Shown in pieces: positions 37,875 through 47,695 of a stretch of 64,000 bases of DNA (position 1 is its first letter; each line of letters opens with the position of its first letter). Under the pieces are notes generated by a model. It was not told the origin of the DNA. It did no database searches and saw nothing but the letters and a program-made list of their open reading frames with translations. The position numbers and the translations under genes are program-made. This DNA is from Lachnospiraceae bacterium. Its GTDB lineage: Bacteria > Bacillota > Clostridia > Lachnospirales > Lachnospiraceae. The DNA is taken from NCBI GenBank assembly GCA_016286035.1, contig JAEERY010000034.1, positions 35,916 through 99,915 of the forward strand. The letters are read 5' to 3'.

Positions 37875-38852
37875 ATGGCAAAAGGAATAAATCAAAAGCT
37901 AAAGCTTTTGTATATCGTAAAGATACTTGAAGAAAAAACGGATGAAGCTCATCCGATGAGCACTTCAAGACTTATTGAAGAACTTGCAAAGTATGAGATA
38001 GGAGCGGAACGAAAGAGCATATATGATGATATAGCCCAGCTTATCGATTTTGGTTATGACATTGTAACAAATAAATCCAAAAGAGACGGCGGTTATTACA
38101 TGGCATCGAGACAGTTTGAACTCAGTGAGCTGAAACTTCTTGTAGACTCCGTTCAGGCATCACGATTTATAACAGCAAAAAAGAGCAGAGATCTGATCAC
38201 AAAACTTGAGAGCTTTGTTTCTGATTATGAAAAGATACAGCTTAAGCGTGATGTATATGTAAATAACAGGATAAAAACTGACAACGAGAGTATTTATTAT
38301 GTTATAAACGATATATATGAAGCGATGCTCCTAAACAAAAAGATCGCTTTCAAATACATGGACTGGAATATCGATAAAAAGATGGTAGCCAGAAAAAACG
38401 GTAAGGAATACGAAGTCTCTCCTTTCGCACTGACAATAAAGGATGAGAATTATTATCTAATAGCATATGACGATCAGGCTGGTATCATCAAGCACTACAG
38501 AGTAGATAAGATAAAGGATGAAAGAGTACTGGATACCGAAAGGACAGGCAATGAGAAATTTGAAAATTTCGATGTTGCTACATATGCCAACAGATCTTTC
38601 GGCATGTATGGAGGAGAAACTCAGACAGTAACACTAGGATTTGAACATCGTTTTGCCGGGATCATTATAGACCGTTTCGGAACCGATATAGATATAAGAA
38701 AAATAGATAATGAATGGGCAAATGCCAGAGTTGAAGTTGCTTTATCAGGTCAGTTTTACGGCTGGATAACTTCTCTGGGAGGTAATGTCGTTATAGAGTC
38801 ACCTGTATCGGTAAGAGATGATTATATGACATTCCTTAACAGATTAAGATAG
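37875..38852 (+). CDS. WYL-domain transcriptional regulator
   Basis: 325 residues. An N-terminal DeoR-like winged helix (about 1-75: KLKLLYIVKILEEKTDE, ERKSIYDDIAQLIDFGYDI) and a WYL domain (about 140-235: FKYMDW, VSPFALTIKDENYYLIAYDD, HYRVDKI), then a C-terminal WCX-like region (about 245-325). WYL domains bind nucleic acid or nucleotides and often regulate phage defence, DNA damage or metabolism genes. GAGGA before ATG. It is flanked by terminators or housekeeping genes and no defence genes are nearby, so its target is unclear; the DHH gene 33 bases downstream may be co-transcribed. Confidence 0.9.
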   Translation: MAKGINQKLKLLYIVKILEEKTDEAHPMSTSRLIEELAKYEIGAERKSIYDDIAQLIDFGYDIVTNKSKRDGGYYMASRQFELSELKLLVDSVQASRFITAKKSRDLITKLESFVSDYEKIQLKRDVYVNNRIKTDNESIYYVINDIYEAMLLNKKIAFKYMDWNIDKKMVARKNGKEYEVSPFALTIKDENYYLIAYDDQAGIIKHYRVDKIKDERVLDTERTGNEKFENFDVATYANRSFGMYGGETQTVTLGFEHRFAGIIIDRFGTDIDIRKIDNEWANARVEVALSGQFYGWITSLGGNVVIESPVSVRDDYMTFLNRLR

Positions 38853-38885
38853 ATCAAAGATAAATAAATACGGGAGGGATAATGT

Positions 38886-39911
38886 ATGACGCTAAATTGT
38901 GATAACGAAACGATCCGTGATAATTCATTTACTTTTCAGCAGTTTATAAGCTTTCTTAAAGATAAGAAAGTTTATGTTCAGACGCACAATTATCCCGACC
39001 CGGATGCGATCGGTTCAGGTTTCGGACTTCAGAAACTTTTAGAGCACTTCGGTATCGATACAACACTCTGCTACTATGGAAAGATAGACAGGGTAAATAC
39101 GAGAAAGATGATAGAGATGCTCGGCATAGAGATCGTATCCAAAGATGATATAGAGGATCAGATGAAGCCTCATGACTGCATCATATGTATTGATTCGCAG
39201 AAGCTTGGCGGGAACATAATCGATCTTGCAGGAGATGAGGTGGCGTGCATCGATCATCATCCTACAGTTGAGATAGTCGATTATTTCTATAAGGATGTCC
39301 GTATGGTCGGAAGCTGTGCGACTATTGTATCGGGATATTATGAACAATTGAACATCAGACCCTCTGTTAATGCAGCAACAGCTATGCTTTACGGATTGCA
39401 GATGGATACGAGCGGATTTACAAGAGGAGTTACTGATGCCGATATACATGCTTTTGCGTTCCTTCATCCTTTCATAGATCAAAAGATTCTTTCAAGCCTT
39501 GAACAGAACCTCATGGAGTTTAAGGATCTGCAGGCGTACGGAGCCGCCATTTCTAATATACAGATATATGACAATATAGGTTTTGCGTTTATTCCGTTTC
39601 CCTGTCAGGATGCACTGATAGCGATAACCTGTGATTTTATCCTGTCACTCGAAGAAGTATATGTGGCCATAGTATATTCAAAAAGAGACAGCGGCTATAA
39701 ATTCTCAGTCAGATCAGAAGAGAATGCGAGCGATATAGACTGCGGTATAATGGTCAGTGAATCACTAAAAGATATAGGCACAGGCGGCGGTCATTCTTTC
39801 ATGGCAGGTGGCTTTGTACCGATAGAAAACATAAAGAAACTCGGGAATAATCCCGATGAGGCGATAATACAAAGATTCATGCATGTAAAAGACTCTATGT
39901 CTGAACATTGA
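38886..39911 (+). CDS. DHH/DHHA1 phosphoesterase (NrnA-like)
   Basis: 341 residues. N-terminal DHH domain: THNYPDPDAIGSG (metal ligands), CIICIDSQ, and the DHH triad Asp123-His124-His125 in CIDHHP. C-terminal DHHA1 domain with GTGGGHSFMAGG. Members degrade nanoRNA, pAp or cyclic dinucleotide products. GGGAGGG precedes the start; a nearby ATG at 38882 is out of frame. I lean to a nanoRNase/pAp phosphatase, but this paralogue has an N-terminal ~25-residue extension and could have another substrate. Confidence 0.85.
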   Translation: MTLNCDNETIRDNSFTFQQFISFLKDKKVYVQTHNYPDPDAIGSGFGLQKLLEHFGIDTTLCYYGKIDRVNTRKMIEMLGIEIVSKDDIEDQMKPHDCIICIDSQKLGGNIIDLAGDEVACIDHHPTVEIVDYFYKDVRMVGSCATIVSGYYEQLNIRPSVNAATAMLYGLQMDTSGFTRGVTDADIHAFAFLHPFIDQKILSSLEQNLMEFKDLQAYGAAISNIQIYDNIGFAFIPFPCQDALIAITCDFILSLEEVYVAIVYSKRDSGYKFSVRSEENASDIDCGIMVSESLKDIGTGGGHSFMAGGFVPIENIKKLGNNPDEAIIQRFMHVKDSMSEH

Positions 39912-40000
39912 GAACATATCTGTTACACTTCCGATGATATTATTTACAGGATGAGAATTATTTCAAGTCTTCAAAAATCATATTAATCGGAGGTGTTCTT

Positions 40001-42154
40001 ATGGGGTTTAAAAATGTGAAGATGAAGACGCTGATCATTGCGATCGTCGCCGTATCCAGTGCTATTGGAATCATTCTGCTTTGTTCTCTGGCTTTTTACA
40101 ATTCTAACAAGATCTTGAGAGACAAGATCAACGACAACATGTCTACATACCTGGATGCACAGGTTAGTTCTGTCGAGGAATTCGTCCTTGTTTCGGAAGA
40201 GAAATTGAAACTTTTCTCCAAGAGTAAAATAGTTAAAGATGTAATAGAAGACGACAGGGCGGATTATGCAAAGGATCCAAACAGACAGTTACCGATGTTT
40301 AATGATGAGTCGTATAACACGACGGCATACTATACTGATAATTATCCGCATTATGCAGAAGCTCAGGCTTACACACTTGATTTCTATTCAGGTCTTGATA
40401 ACTGGGAAGGTCTTTATATAGGAAACTTTGAGACAAGAATACTTACTTACAGCGTTCCTCCCGTAATCGGAAAGGTATTAAGGGATGATCCTGCGAGAGT
40501 ACAGCAGTTAATGGATTCTATGACAGCCAATCCTGAAGGCGTATATAATGCGGGTATCATAGTTTCACCCGGTACAGGTCAGCTTTGTCTTTCTATGTAC
40601 TGTCCTGTATATGAAGGGAATGAGATGATAGGTTATGTAGGAGCAGGTGTTTTCCATACCGACCTTGAAGATCTGCTTGGCAGTTATAAATTGAACGGTG
40701 TAGATAACTCTTATTTCTACATGATAAACACAGAGACCGGAATAACTTATACAGATACCGAAGCAACCGCGGAAGAACAGGAAGAGGTCATTGCAAAAGA
40801 GATAACACGTCCCGTACTTCTTGAAGTTGTAAATAAGGTTAATAATGAAAATCTTGAAAAGGGACAGTTTGAATTCAAAAATCCCGATACAGGAAAGACA
40901 GAGATCGTCAATTTCAAGATAATACCAGGAAGAAACTGGGCTGTTATCATATCAGCCGATAAAGATGAATTATATGCAGCATCAAGGAGCAACCTGACAA
41001 CACTTTTGATAATAGGCATACTTTCATTCGTGCTTATCGTTGTACTTGCCGGAGCAGCTGTTACGATTTCAACAAAACCTCTGGCTGTTATAACAAATTC
41101 TATAAGAAACCTTGGCAATCTTGATCTTTCACAGGATGCGTCCATCAAACCTTTTGTAGGTACAAAGAGTGAAGTAGGTCTTATAGCCACTGCTGTAGAT
41201 TCATTGTCGGATACATTCAGGGGTATCGTGGGCACTCTCGGAAACTGTACTGATTCATTAACGGGAAATACCAAGGATATGAATGATACATTCCGTGAGC
41301 TTCAGGACAATATCGAAAACACTGCGGCTACCACTCAGGAGCTATCTGCCAGCATAATCAATACAAATGAAGCTATCAACAACATGGTTTCTGAATTGAA
41401 CCTGATGAAAGGCATGGTTGATGATATATCTCAAAAGGTCAAGGATGGTTCGCAAAAGAGCAACAGTATGATAAAGGCTGCTTCCGATATGACAAAACAG
41501 TCTGAAGAGAAGCTATCAGACAGTGAAAGAAAGATAGTTTCGACAAAACAGCGTATAGAAGAAGCCATAAATGCTCTGTCAACTCTTTCAAAGATCGACG
41601 AGATGGCAGAAACGATCCTGGATATAACGAGTCAGACTAACCTTTTGTCACTTAATGCATCAATCGAAGCTGCAAGAGCAGGCGAAGCCGGAAGAGGATT
41701 TGCAGTAGTTGCCGATGAGATAGGAAAGCTTGCCGATGATTCATCAAATACGGCAACACAGATACAGGAAATATGTGTAACCGCAAACAAGAGTATTGAA
41801 AGCGTTAAGGACTGCTTCAAGGATATCATCGATTTTATGGAAAAGGATGTTACCGTTCAGCTCAGAGATTTTACCGGCATGGCGAGATCGTACGGTGAGG
41901 ATCTTAAGAACATACAGGATTCTATATCATCTATCGAACATACATCGATCGAATTCTCAAGATCCATGGATGTTATCAAGGAGCAGGTTGATCATGTAAG
42001 TGCTGCTTCATCTGATAACGAGCAGGGTGTAAACGATATCATTATGAAGAATGATCTTACTACGGATACCGCGGACAAGATCATGAAAGTTGCTGAAGAC
42101 AACAGCAATAATGCTCGTGAGATCAATGACATCATCGATAGATTCAATCAGTGA
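40001..42154 (+). CDS. Methyl-accepting chemotaxis protein with extracellular Cache domain
   Basis: 717 residues. Membrane helix 1 (about 11-32), an extracellular double Cache-type domain (about 35-320; motifs [20 protein letters not shown] and [17 protein letters not shown]), membrane helix 2 (about 328-352), HAMP ([23 protein letters not shown]), then the signalling coiled coil with tip [20 protein letters not shown] and [16 protein letters not shown]. It should bind a small extracellular ligand such as an amino or organic acid. CGGAGG precedes ATG. It is separate from the first chemoreceptor and followed by a terminator. Confidence 0.95.
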   Translation: MGFKNVKMKTLIIAIVAVSSAIGIILLCSLAFYNSNKILRDKINDNMSTYLDAQVSSVEEFVLVSEEKLKLFSKSKIVKDVIEDDRADYAKDPNRQLPMFNDESYNTTAYYTDNYPHYAEAQAYTLDFYSGLDNWEGLYIGNFETRILTYSVPPVIGKVLRDDPARVQQLMDSMTANPEGVYNAGIIVSPGTGQLCLSMYCPVYEGNEMIGYVGAGVFHTDLEDLLGSYKLNGVDNSYFYMINTETGITYTDTEATAEEQEEVIAKEITRPVLLEVVNKVNNENLEKGQFEFKNPDTGKTEIVNFKIIPGRNWAVIISADKDELYAASRSNLTTLLIIGILSFVLIVVLAGAAVTISTKPLAVITNSIRNLGNLDLSQDASIKPFVGTKSEVGLIATAVDSLSDTFRGIVGTLGNCTDSLTGNTKDMNDTFRELQDNIENTAATTQELSASIINTNEAINNMVSELNLMKGMVDDISQKVKDGSQKSNSMIKAASDMTKQSEEKLSDSERKIVSTKQRIEEAINALSTLSKIDEMAETILDITSQTNLLSLNASIEAARAGEAGRGFAVVADEIGKLADDSSNTATQIQEICVTANKSIESVKDCFKDIIDFMEKDVTVQLRDFTGMARSYGEDLKNIQDSISSIEHTSIEFSRSMDVIKEQVDHVSAASSDNEQGVNDIIMKNDLTTDTADKIMKVAEDNSNNAREINDIIDRFNQ

Positions 42155-42180
42155 TTTTGGTTATTGAAATATTATCTTTA

Positions 42181-42207
42181 AATGCCTTCCTTCGGGGAGG
42201 CATTTTC
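42181..42207 (+). terminator. Rho-independent terminator after the second chemoreceptor
   Basis: AATGCCTTCC, TTCG tetraloop, GGGAGGCATT, short T run. Confidence 0.82.
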
Positions 42208-42248
42208 TTAAAAATGGTGTAAAATAAAAAATACAGGAGGTATATACA

Positions 42249-43235
42249 ATGAAACTATTATTCTATGCTACAAAGATCTATGATAAGAAGTCATTTGATA
42301 CGATCTTACCCAATTTCCCCGAGATTGAGATTGATTATATTGAACATGAACTTGAACCAAGAACAGCCATCCTCGCCAAAGGCTATGATGCAGTCTGTGC
42401 TTTTGTAAGTGCCGACGTATCAGCCGATACTCTTAAAATTCTTTCAGAAGGCGGTGTGAAAGCCGTTCTTATGCGCTGTGCCGGTTTCAATAATGTGGAT
42501 GTTGAGAAAGCAAAGGAACTCGGAATAATCGTCAAAAGAGTACCTGCATACTCTCCAGAATCAGTGGCTGAGCTTGCAATGGCTCTTGCAATGGCTGTAA
42601 ACAGAAGACTGTATAAGGCATACAACAAGGTAAGAGAGAACGATTATACTCTTAAAGGATTAAGAGGTGTACTCTTTTACGGTAAGACTGCAGGTATAGT
42701 CGGAACCGGTAAGATCGGTGCTGCCATGTGTCGTATCTGTCGCGGCTTCGGAATGAAGGTCATAGCTTACGATGTATATGAGAATCCCTCATTAAAGGAT
42801 TTTGTAGAATATGTATCACTCGATGAATTGTTAAAGACAAGTGATCTTATTTCACTTCACTGTCCGTTAATGGATTCAACATATCATATGATCAATATCG
42901 AGAGCATTAAGAAGATGAAAGACGGGGTCATACTAGTAAATACTTCAAGAGGAGCGCTCATAGATACAGACGAACTTATTGAAGGTATAAGGCTCAACAA
43001 GTTTTTGGGTATAGGTCTTGATGTATATGAAGAAGAGACAGGAAATGTATATGAAGACAGATCGGATGAGATAATGCAGCATTCTGTGACAGCAAGACTG
43101 TTATCTTTCCCGAATGTAATGATGACATCACATCAGGGATTCTATACTCTTGAAGCATTGGAAGCAATAGCTGATACTACATTGAATAACATGAAGGATG
43201 CATTGAACGGTATACAGACAGGAAACGATGTATAA
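42249..43235 (+). CDS. ldhA: D-2-hydroxyacid dehydrogenase, D-lactate dehydrogenase type
   Basis: 328 residues. An NAD-dependent reductase of 2-oxo acids; the likely reaction is pyruvate to D-lactate, recycling NADH in fermentation. NAD fold GIVGTGKIGAAMCRICRGFG, catalytic Arg234 in NTSRGALIDTDEL, Glu in DVYEEETGNVYEDRS and His in TSHQGFYT. The VYEDRSDEI-type insertion after the Glu is a feature of the fermentative LdhA group. AGGAGG ribosome site. Single gene; no clear promoter was recognised between the terminator and the start. Confidence 0.9.
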   Translation: MKLLFYATKIYDKKSFDTILPNFPEIEIDYIEHELEPRTAILAKGYDAVCAFVSADVSADTLKILSEGGVKAVLMRCAGFNNVDVEKAKELGIIVKRVPAYSPESVAELAMALAMAVNRRLYKAYNKVRENDYTLKGLRGVLFYGKTAGIVGTGKIGAAMCRICRGFGMKVIAYDVYENPSLKDFVEYVSLDELLKTSDLISLHCPLMDSTYHMINIESIKKMKDGVILVNTSRGALIDTDELIEGIRLNKFLGIGLDVYEEETGNVYEDRSDEIMQHSVTARLLSFPNVMMTSHQGFYTLEALEAIADTTLNNMKDALNGIQTGNDV

Positions 43236-43302
43236 GAGGGTTTCTATGTCTTTCTGACAAAAATCTGATGCGTTTTTTGTTGATTATGTCAATTCAATTT
43301 GA

Positions 43303-43332
43303 TTGACACAATATATGGATTGACCTTATAAT
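43303..43332 (+). promoter_or_regulatory. Sigma-A promoter of nrdDG-dut
   Basis: Perfect TTGACA and perfect TATAAT with an 18-base spacer, 97 bases before nrdD. An imperfect dyad (TGTCAAT...ATTGACA) overlaps the -35. Confidence 0.8.
43306..43321 (+). promoter_or_regulatory. NrdR-like box 1
   Basis: ACACAATATATGGATT matches the known NrdR box (acaCwAtATaTwGtgt) at 13 of 16 positions by my count and overlaps the -35/spacer. Confidence 0.65.
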
Positions 43333-43337
43333 ATGGT

Positions 43338-43353
43338 ACAAGATATAGTGAGT
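43338..43353 (+). promoter_or_regulatory. NrdR-like box 2
   Basis: ACAAGATATAGTGAGT matches the NrdR box at 12 of 16 positions. It is centred 32 bases after box 1, the three-helical-turn spacing typical of NrdR box pairs, and sits just after the -10. Confidence 0.6.
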
Positions 43354-43397
43354 TGCGCGAAGCCATTTACTAGATGATGTGGCTTAGCGTGACTTAC
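43348..43397 (+). promoter_or_regulatory. 18-bp hairpin in the nrdD leader
   Basis: GTGAGTTGCGCGAAGCCA pairs with TGGCTTAGCGTGACTTAC around a 14-base loop, with one mismatch and three G-U pairs. The G-U pairs favour an RNA structure. It starts inside NrdR box 2 and lies upstream of the AAGGAG site (43415). Confidence 0.6.
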
Positions 43398-43428
43398 GTT
43401 TGCGTTTAATGTATAAGGAGATGTAAGG

Positions 43429-45621
43429 ATGAGCGTTGTGGTGGAGTCGGTTAAAGAACTGGATGACAATTATTACGGCGAGAGGTACATGCCGAAGAGA
43501 CATGTCGTTGTCATCAAAAAGGACGGCAGCTTTGAGGAATTCAATGTCCAGAAGGTTGTCAATGCCGTAGGAAAGAGTGCTTACAGAGCACTTACCAAGT
43601 TCTCTGATGAGGAGAAGGGACAGATATGTCAGTATGTATGTGACAAAGTAGATGAACTTGAATCTGATGAGATCCCGATTCCCGTAATGCACAACATAGT
43701 AGAGAGTGCCCTGGAACAGGTTAAGCCCATAGTCGCAAAGTCTTATAGAGACTATCGTAACTATAAGCAGGACTTCGTGCGCATGCTCGATGATGTTTAT
43801 AAGAAGAGCCAGTCTATTATGTATGTCGGTGATAAAGAGAATTCAAACACCGATTCGGCATTGGTTTCTACCAAAAGATCTCTTATATTCAATCAGCTTA
43901 ACAAGGAGCTTTATCAGAAGTTTTTCCTTACTACCGAAGAGATACAGGCATGTCGTGACGGATACATCTATGTTCACGATATGAGTGCCAGAAGAGACAC
44001 CATGAACTGCTGTCTTTTTGATGTCGAGAACGTCTTAAAAGGCGGCTTTGAGATGGGTAACATCTGGTATAACGAGCCCAAAACCGTTGATACGGCATTT
44101 GATGTTATCGGTGATATCGTTTTGAGCGCTGCGAGCCAGCAGTACGGCGGTTTCACAGTTCCCAGTGTTGACAACATACTCGAACCATATGCCGAGAAAT
44201 CATATAAGAAGTATACAGACAAGTACATGAAGCTTGGTATAGATAAAGAAACCGCGGAAGCTGAGGCTTATGCTGATGTTGTAAGAGATATGGAGCAGGG
44301 CTTCCAGGGATGGGAATACAAGTTCAATACCGTTGCAAGCTCAAGAGGAGATTATCCTTTCATTACTGTAACCGCAGGAACCGGAACAGGAAGATTTGCT
44401 AAACTTGCTACGATCTGCATGCTTAATGTAAGACGCAGAGGACAGGGCAAGAAAGAATGCAAGAAGCCAGTGCTTTTCCCCAAGATCGTATTCTTGTATG
44501 ACGAGAAACTACACGGACCCGGCGGAGAACTTGAAGATGTTTTCGAAGCAGGTGTTAAGTGCTCTGCAAAAACAATGTATCCCGACTGGCTTTCTCTTAC
44601 AGGTAAGGGATACATAGCTTCAATGTATAAAAGATACGGAAAGATCATATCACCCATGGGATGTCGTGCTTTCCTTTCACCCTGGTATGAAAGAGGAGGA
44701 ATGCATCCTGCAGATGATGATGACACACCTATTTTTGTCGGTAGATTCAATATAGGTGCCGTTTCACTTCACCTTCCCATGATACTTGCGAAAGCAAGAC
44801 ATGAGAGCAAGGATTTCTATGAGGTATTGGATTATTATCTTAATCTCATAAGACAGCTTCATATACGTACATATGCTTATCTTGGAGAGATGCGTGCTTC
44901 AACAAACCCTCTTGCTTACTGTGAGGGAGGATTCCTTGGAGGACATCTTAAACTTACTGACAAGATCAAGCCTATTTTGAATGCTGCTACTGCAAGCTTC
45001 GGAATAACAGCGTTTAATGAGCTTCAGATGCTCTATAACGGAAAGTCTCTTGTTGAAGATGGTCAGTTTGCTCTTGAAGTACTTGAGCATATCAATAAAA
45101 AAGTAAACGAGTTCAAAGAAGAAGACGGTCATCTTTATGCTATATACGGTACTCCGGCCGAGAATCTTTGCGGACTTCAGGTTCAGCAGTTCAGAAAGAA
45201 GTATGGAATAGTTGAAGGTGTATCTGACAGAGAATATGTTTCAAACAGCTTCCATTGTCATGTAACAGAAGATATCACACCTATTGAAAAGCAGGATACT
45301 GAATATCGTTTCTGGGAGCTTTGCAACGGTGGAAAGATTCAGTATGTAAAATATCCGATAGATTATAACCTTGAGGCGATCAAGACACTAATAAGAAGAG
45401 CCATGGAAATGGGCTTTTATGAAGGTGTAAATATGTCTTTAGCATATTGTGATGATTGCGGACATCAGGAACTTGAGATGGATGTATGCCCTAAGTGCGG
45501 TAGCAGAAATCTTACTAAGATCGACCGAATGAACGGATATCTTTCATATTCACGTGTTCATGGTGACACAAGACTTAATGAAGCCAAGATGGCTGAGATT
45601 GCAGAAAGGAAGTCTATGTAA
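43429..45621 (+). CDS. nrdD: Anaerobic (class III) ribonucleoside-triphosphate reductase
   Basis: 730 residues. It makes dNTPs under anoxic conditions by a glycyl radical mechanism. N-terminal ATP-cone (about 20-115: VVVIKKDGSFEEFNVQKVVNAV), thiyl-radical Cys412 in PMGCRAFLSPW, zinc site CDDCGHQELEMDVCPKCGS, and glycyl radical Gly703 in RMNGYLSY. Length is normal. The nrdG activase starts two bases after its stop. The ATP-cone indicates dATP/ATP control; transcription is probably repressed by NrdR (two boxes at the promoter). Confidence 0.97.
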   Translation: MSVVVESVKELDDNYYGERYMPKRHVVVIKKDGSFEEFNVQKVVNAVGKSAYRALTKFSDEEKGQICQYVCDKVDELESDEIPIPVMHNIVESALEQVKPIVAKSYRDYRNYKQDFVRMLDDVYKKSQSIMYVGDKENSNTDSALVSTKRSLIFNQLNKELYQKFFLTTEEIQACRDGYIYVHDMSARRDTMNCCLFDVENVLKGGFEMGNIWYNEPKTVDTAFDVIGDIVLSAASQQYGGFTVPSVDNILEPYAEKSYKKYTDKYMKLGIDKETAEAEAYADVVRDMEQGFQGWEYKFNTVASSRGDYPFITVTAGTGTGRFAKLATICMLNVRRRGQGKKECKKPVLFPKIVFLYDEKLHGPGGELEDVFEAGVKCSAKTMYPDWLSLTGKGYIASMYKRYGKIISPMGCRAFLSPWYERGGMHPADDDDTPIFVGRFNIGAVSLHLPMILAKARHESKDFYEVLDYYLNLIRQLHIRTYAYLGEMRASTNPLAYCEGGFLGGHLKLTDKIKPILNAATASFGITAFNELQMLYNGKSLVEDGQFALEVLEHINKKVNEFKEEDGHLYAIYGTPAENLCGLQVQQFRKKYGIVEGVSDREYVSNSFHCHVTEDITPIEKQDTEYRFWELCNGGKIQYVKYPIDYNLEAIKTLIRRAMEMGFYEGVNMSLAYCDDCGHQELEMDVCPKCGSRNLTKIDRMNGYLSYSRVHGDTRLNEAKMAEIAERKSM

Positions 45622-45623
45622 CC

Positions 45624-46133
45624 ATGAGATATCACAATATAACTAAGGATGACATGCTCAACGGCGACGGCTTAAGAGTTGTTCTCTGGGTTGCCGGCTG
45701 TTCGCATTGCTGTAAAGGATGTCAGAATCCTATCACATGGGATCCTGACGGCGGATTGCCGTTCGATGATGCGGCAAAGCAGGAGATTTTTGATCTGCTC
45801 GATAAATCATATATTTCAGGAATCACTTTTTCGGGAGGAGATCCTCTTTATTGTTCAAACAGGCTCGATGTAAGAGCTCTTGTTGAAGAGATTAAAGAAA
45901 AGTATCCTGATAAGACCATATGGCTGTATACCGGCTACAAGTGGGAAGAGATATGGCATTATCCGATGATGAAGAATATAGATGTGCTTGTTGATGGAGA
46001 ATATGTCGAAGAGTTAAGAGATACAAAGCTTTTATGGAAGGGAAGTTCCAACCAGAGAGTAATTGATGTAAAGGCAACTCTTGAAAAATCCGACAAGCTG
46101 ATCCCTACGCTTCATTGCGGTGACTATGAATAA
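45624..46133 (+). CDS. nrdG: Anaerobic ribonucleotide reductase activating protein
   Basis: 169 residues, standard. A radical SAM enzyme that installs the glycyl radical on NrdD. The Cys triad C-x3-C-x2-C is in AGCSHCCKGCQNP, followed by ITFSGGDPLY (SAM-binding GGE-like) and WLYTGYKWEE. Coupled to nrdD with a 2-base gap and overlapping ribosome site region. Confidence 0.97.
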   Translation: MRYHNITKDDMLNGDGLRVVLWVAGCSHCCKGCQNPITWDPDGGLPFDDAAKQEIFDLLDKSYISGITFSGGDPLYCSNRLDVRALVEEIKEKYPDKTIWLYTGYKWEEIWHYPMMKNIDVLVDGEYVEELRDTKLLWKGSSNQRVIDVKATLEKSDKLIPTLHCGDYE

Positions 46134-46156
46134 ACATTACTCAAGGGGAGAGCGAC

Positions 46157-46669
46157 ATGAAGGGAATTGCTAAATTTTTTAAAGTGAGTTTTGATGAATT
46201 CATGATGGGGGTGAATGACGTCAGACCTGAACTGACAAAAGAAGATGTTCAGGCTATGTATGATGAATTAAAACTTCCGATAAGAGCAACAAAAGGAAGT
46301 GCAGGTTATGATTTCTTTGCACCGTTTTCTTTCACTTTAAAACCCGGTGAAACATTAAAGATACCTACAGGTATAAGAGTGAAGATGGACAGCGAATGGG
46401 TACTGTGCCTGTTCCCCAGAAGCGGACTTGGATTCAAATACAGACTCCAGCTTAACAATACCGTTGGTATCATTGACAGTGATTATTACTACTCTGATAA
46501 TGAGGGACATATCTTTGCGAAGATAACAAATGATTCAAATGAGGACAAGACACTTACCGTTGAGAAAGGTGTCGGTTTCATGCAGGGAATCTTCATGGAG
46601 TTTGGTACAACCATTGATGATGACGTTGTCACAGAAAGAAACGGCGGTTTTGGAAGCACGGGTATCTAG
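46157..46669 (+). CDS. dut: dUTPase (trimeric type) with N-terminal extension
   Basis: 170 residues. It hydrolyses dUTP to dUMP, keeping uracil out of DNA and supplying dTMP synthesis. The five motifs: AGYDFFAP, PRSGLG, NNTVGIIDSDYY, KGVGFMQGIF, RNGGFGSTG. About 40 residues precede motif 1, more than in compact dUTPases. AAGGGGAG ribosome site, 23 bases after nrdG and before a strong terminator, so it is probably in the NrdR-controlled dNTP operon. Confidence 0.93.
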   Translation: MKGIAKFFKVSFDEFMMGVNDVRPELTKEDVQAMYDELKLPIRATKGSAGYDFFAPFSFTLKPGETLKIPTGIRVKMDSEWVLCLFPRSGLGFKYRLQLNNTVGIIDSDYYYSDNEGHIFAKITNDSNEDKTLTVEKGVGFMQGIFMEFGTTIDDDVVTERNGGFGSTGI

Positions 46670-46686
46670 TTTTTGATCAATCTATT

Positions 46687-46718
46687 ACGGGGTAAGCTAA
46701 ATGCTTATCCCGTTTTTT
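46687..46718 (+). terminator. Rho-independent terminator after dut
   Basis: ACGGGGTAAGC and GCTTATCCCGT around TAAAT, then six T. Confidence 0.92.
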
Positions 46719-46730
46719 CTGTATTTTAAC

Positions 46731-46760
46731 TTTACTATGTAACAGGCAAAGTGTTATTAT
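46731..46760 (+). promoter_or_regulatory. Possible degV promoter
   Basis: TTTACT-N18-TATTAT, 51 bases before the start. Weak match. Confidence 0.35.
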
Positions 46761-46811
46761 ATTAGGGATTTTAAGGGGATCATTTTGATCGAAAATCTGG
46801 AAGGGGATTAT

Positions 46812-47681
46812 ATGGAAGAATATATTATTGTGACCGATTCATCAGCCGATCTGCCCAAGAGTTATCTTAAAGAGCATAATGTAACATGTGTATCTTTAAA
46901 ATATACCATCGACGGGATAACATATGATAACGACGACGATGAAGCTGCCGCAACATTTTACCAAAAAGTAAGAAACAAGAGCATGCCTACGACATCACAG
47001 GTAAATCCTGATGAAGCTATTGAGCATTTCAGAAAGATCGTAGGGATAAGCAAAAATATACTGTGTCTTGTTTTTTCATCCGGACTCAGCGGAACCTGCA
47101 ACAGTTTTATGATGGCTGCAAGAGAACTCATGGAGGAAGACGAAAGCATAAATATAAGAGTAGTTGATACACTTTCTGCATCCATGGGGCAGGGACTTAT
47201 GGTATACAAAGCCGTATGTCTGAAAGAACAGGGAAAGAGCCTCAATGAAGTTGCTGATTATATCGAAGCTCATATAAAGAATTTCACACAGGTATTTACG
47301 GTAGATGATCTTGATCATCTTTACAGAGGCGGAAGGTTATCCAAAACAGCAGCTGTAGTAGGAAGCATGATAAACTTAAAGCCTGTCCTTCACATCACCG
47401 AAGAAGGCCGTCTTGAAAATATGTTCAATGTTAGAGGCAGGAAAAAATCGCTTCATGCTCTTGTGGATTACATGGAAAAGACCATGGGTTCATACAGAGA
47501 AGAGAACGATATCGTTTTTATAAGTCATGCTGATAATAAACAGGATGCTGAGTTTGTTGCAGAAGAGATAAGAAAAAGATTTGGCATAGAAAAATTTATG
47601 ATAAATGAGATTGGGCCCACGATAGGAAGCCATACAGGCCCTGATGTTATCGCCGTCTTCTTCATGGGCGAAAACAGATAA
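46812..47681 (+). CDS. DegV family fatty acid-binding protein
   Basis: 289 residues. DegV/FakB-like proteins bind a fatty acid and present it to the kinase FakA for phosphorylation. Hallmarks: [10 protein letters not shown] (near 5-14), [24 protein letters not shown] (phosphate/acid site), [23 protein letters not shown] and the C-terminal [20 protein letters not shown] 46812 has AAGGGG upstream; TTG 46785 does not. No fakA gene is in this window. gltX follows 14 bases later. Confidence 0.93.
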   Translation: MEEYIIVTDSSADLPKSYLKEHNVTCVSLKYTIDGITYDNDDDEAAATFYQKVRNKSMPTTSQVNPDEAIEHFRKIVGISKNILCLVFSSGLSGTCNSFMMAARELMEEDESINIRVVDTLSASMGQGLMVYKAVCLKEQGKSLNEVADYIEAHIKNFTQVFTVDDLDHLYRGGRLSKTAAVVGSMINLKPVLHITEEGRLENMFNVRGRKKSLHALVDYMEKTMGSYREENDIVFISHADNKQDAEFVAEEIRKRFGIEKFMINEIGPTIGSHTGPDVIAVFFMGENR

Positions 47682-47695
47682 TACAGGAGGAAATA

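Noticed and set aside
37875..38852. WYL regulator as the marker of a defence island
   Set aside because: Its neighbours are rnhA, a small membrane protein and a DHH phosphoesterase; no restriction, Cas, toxin or retron genes are present.
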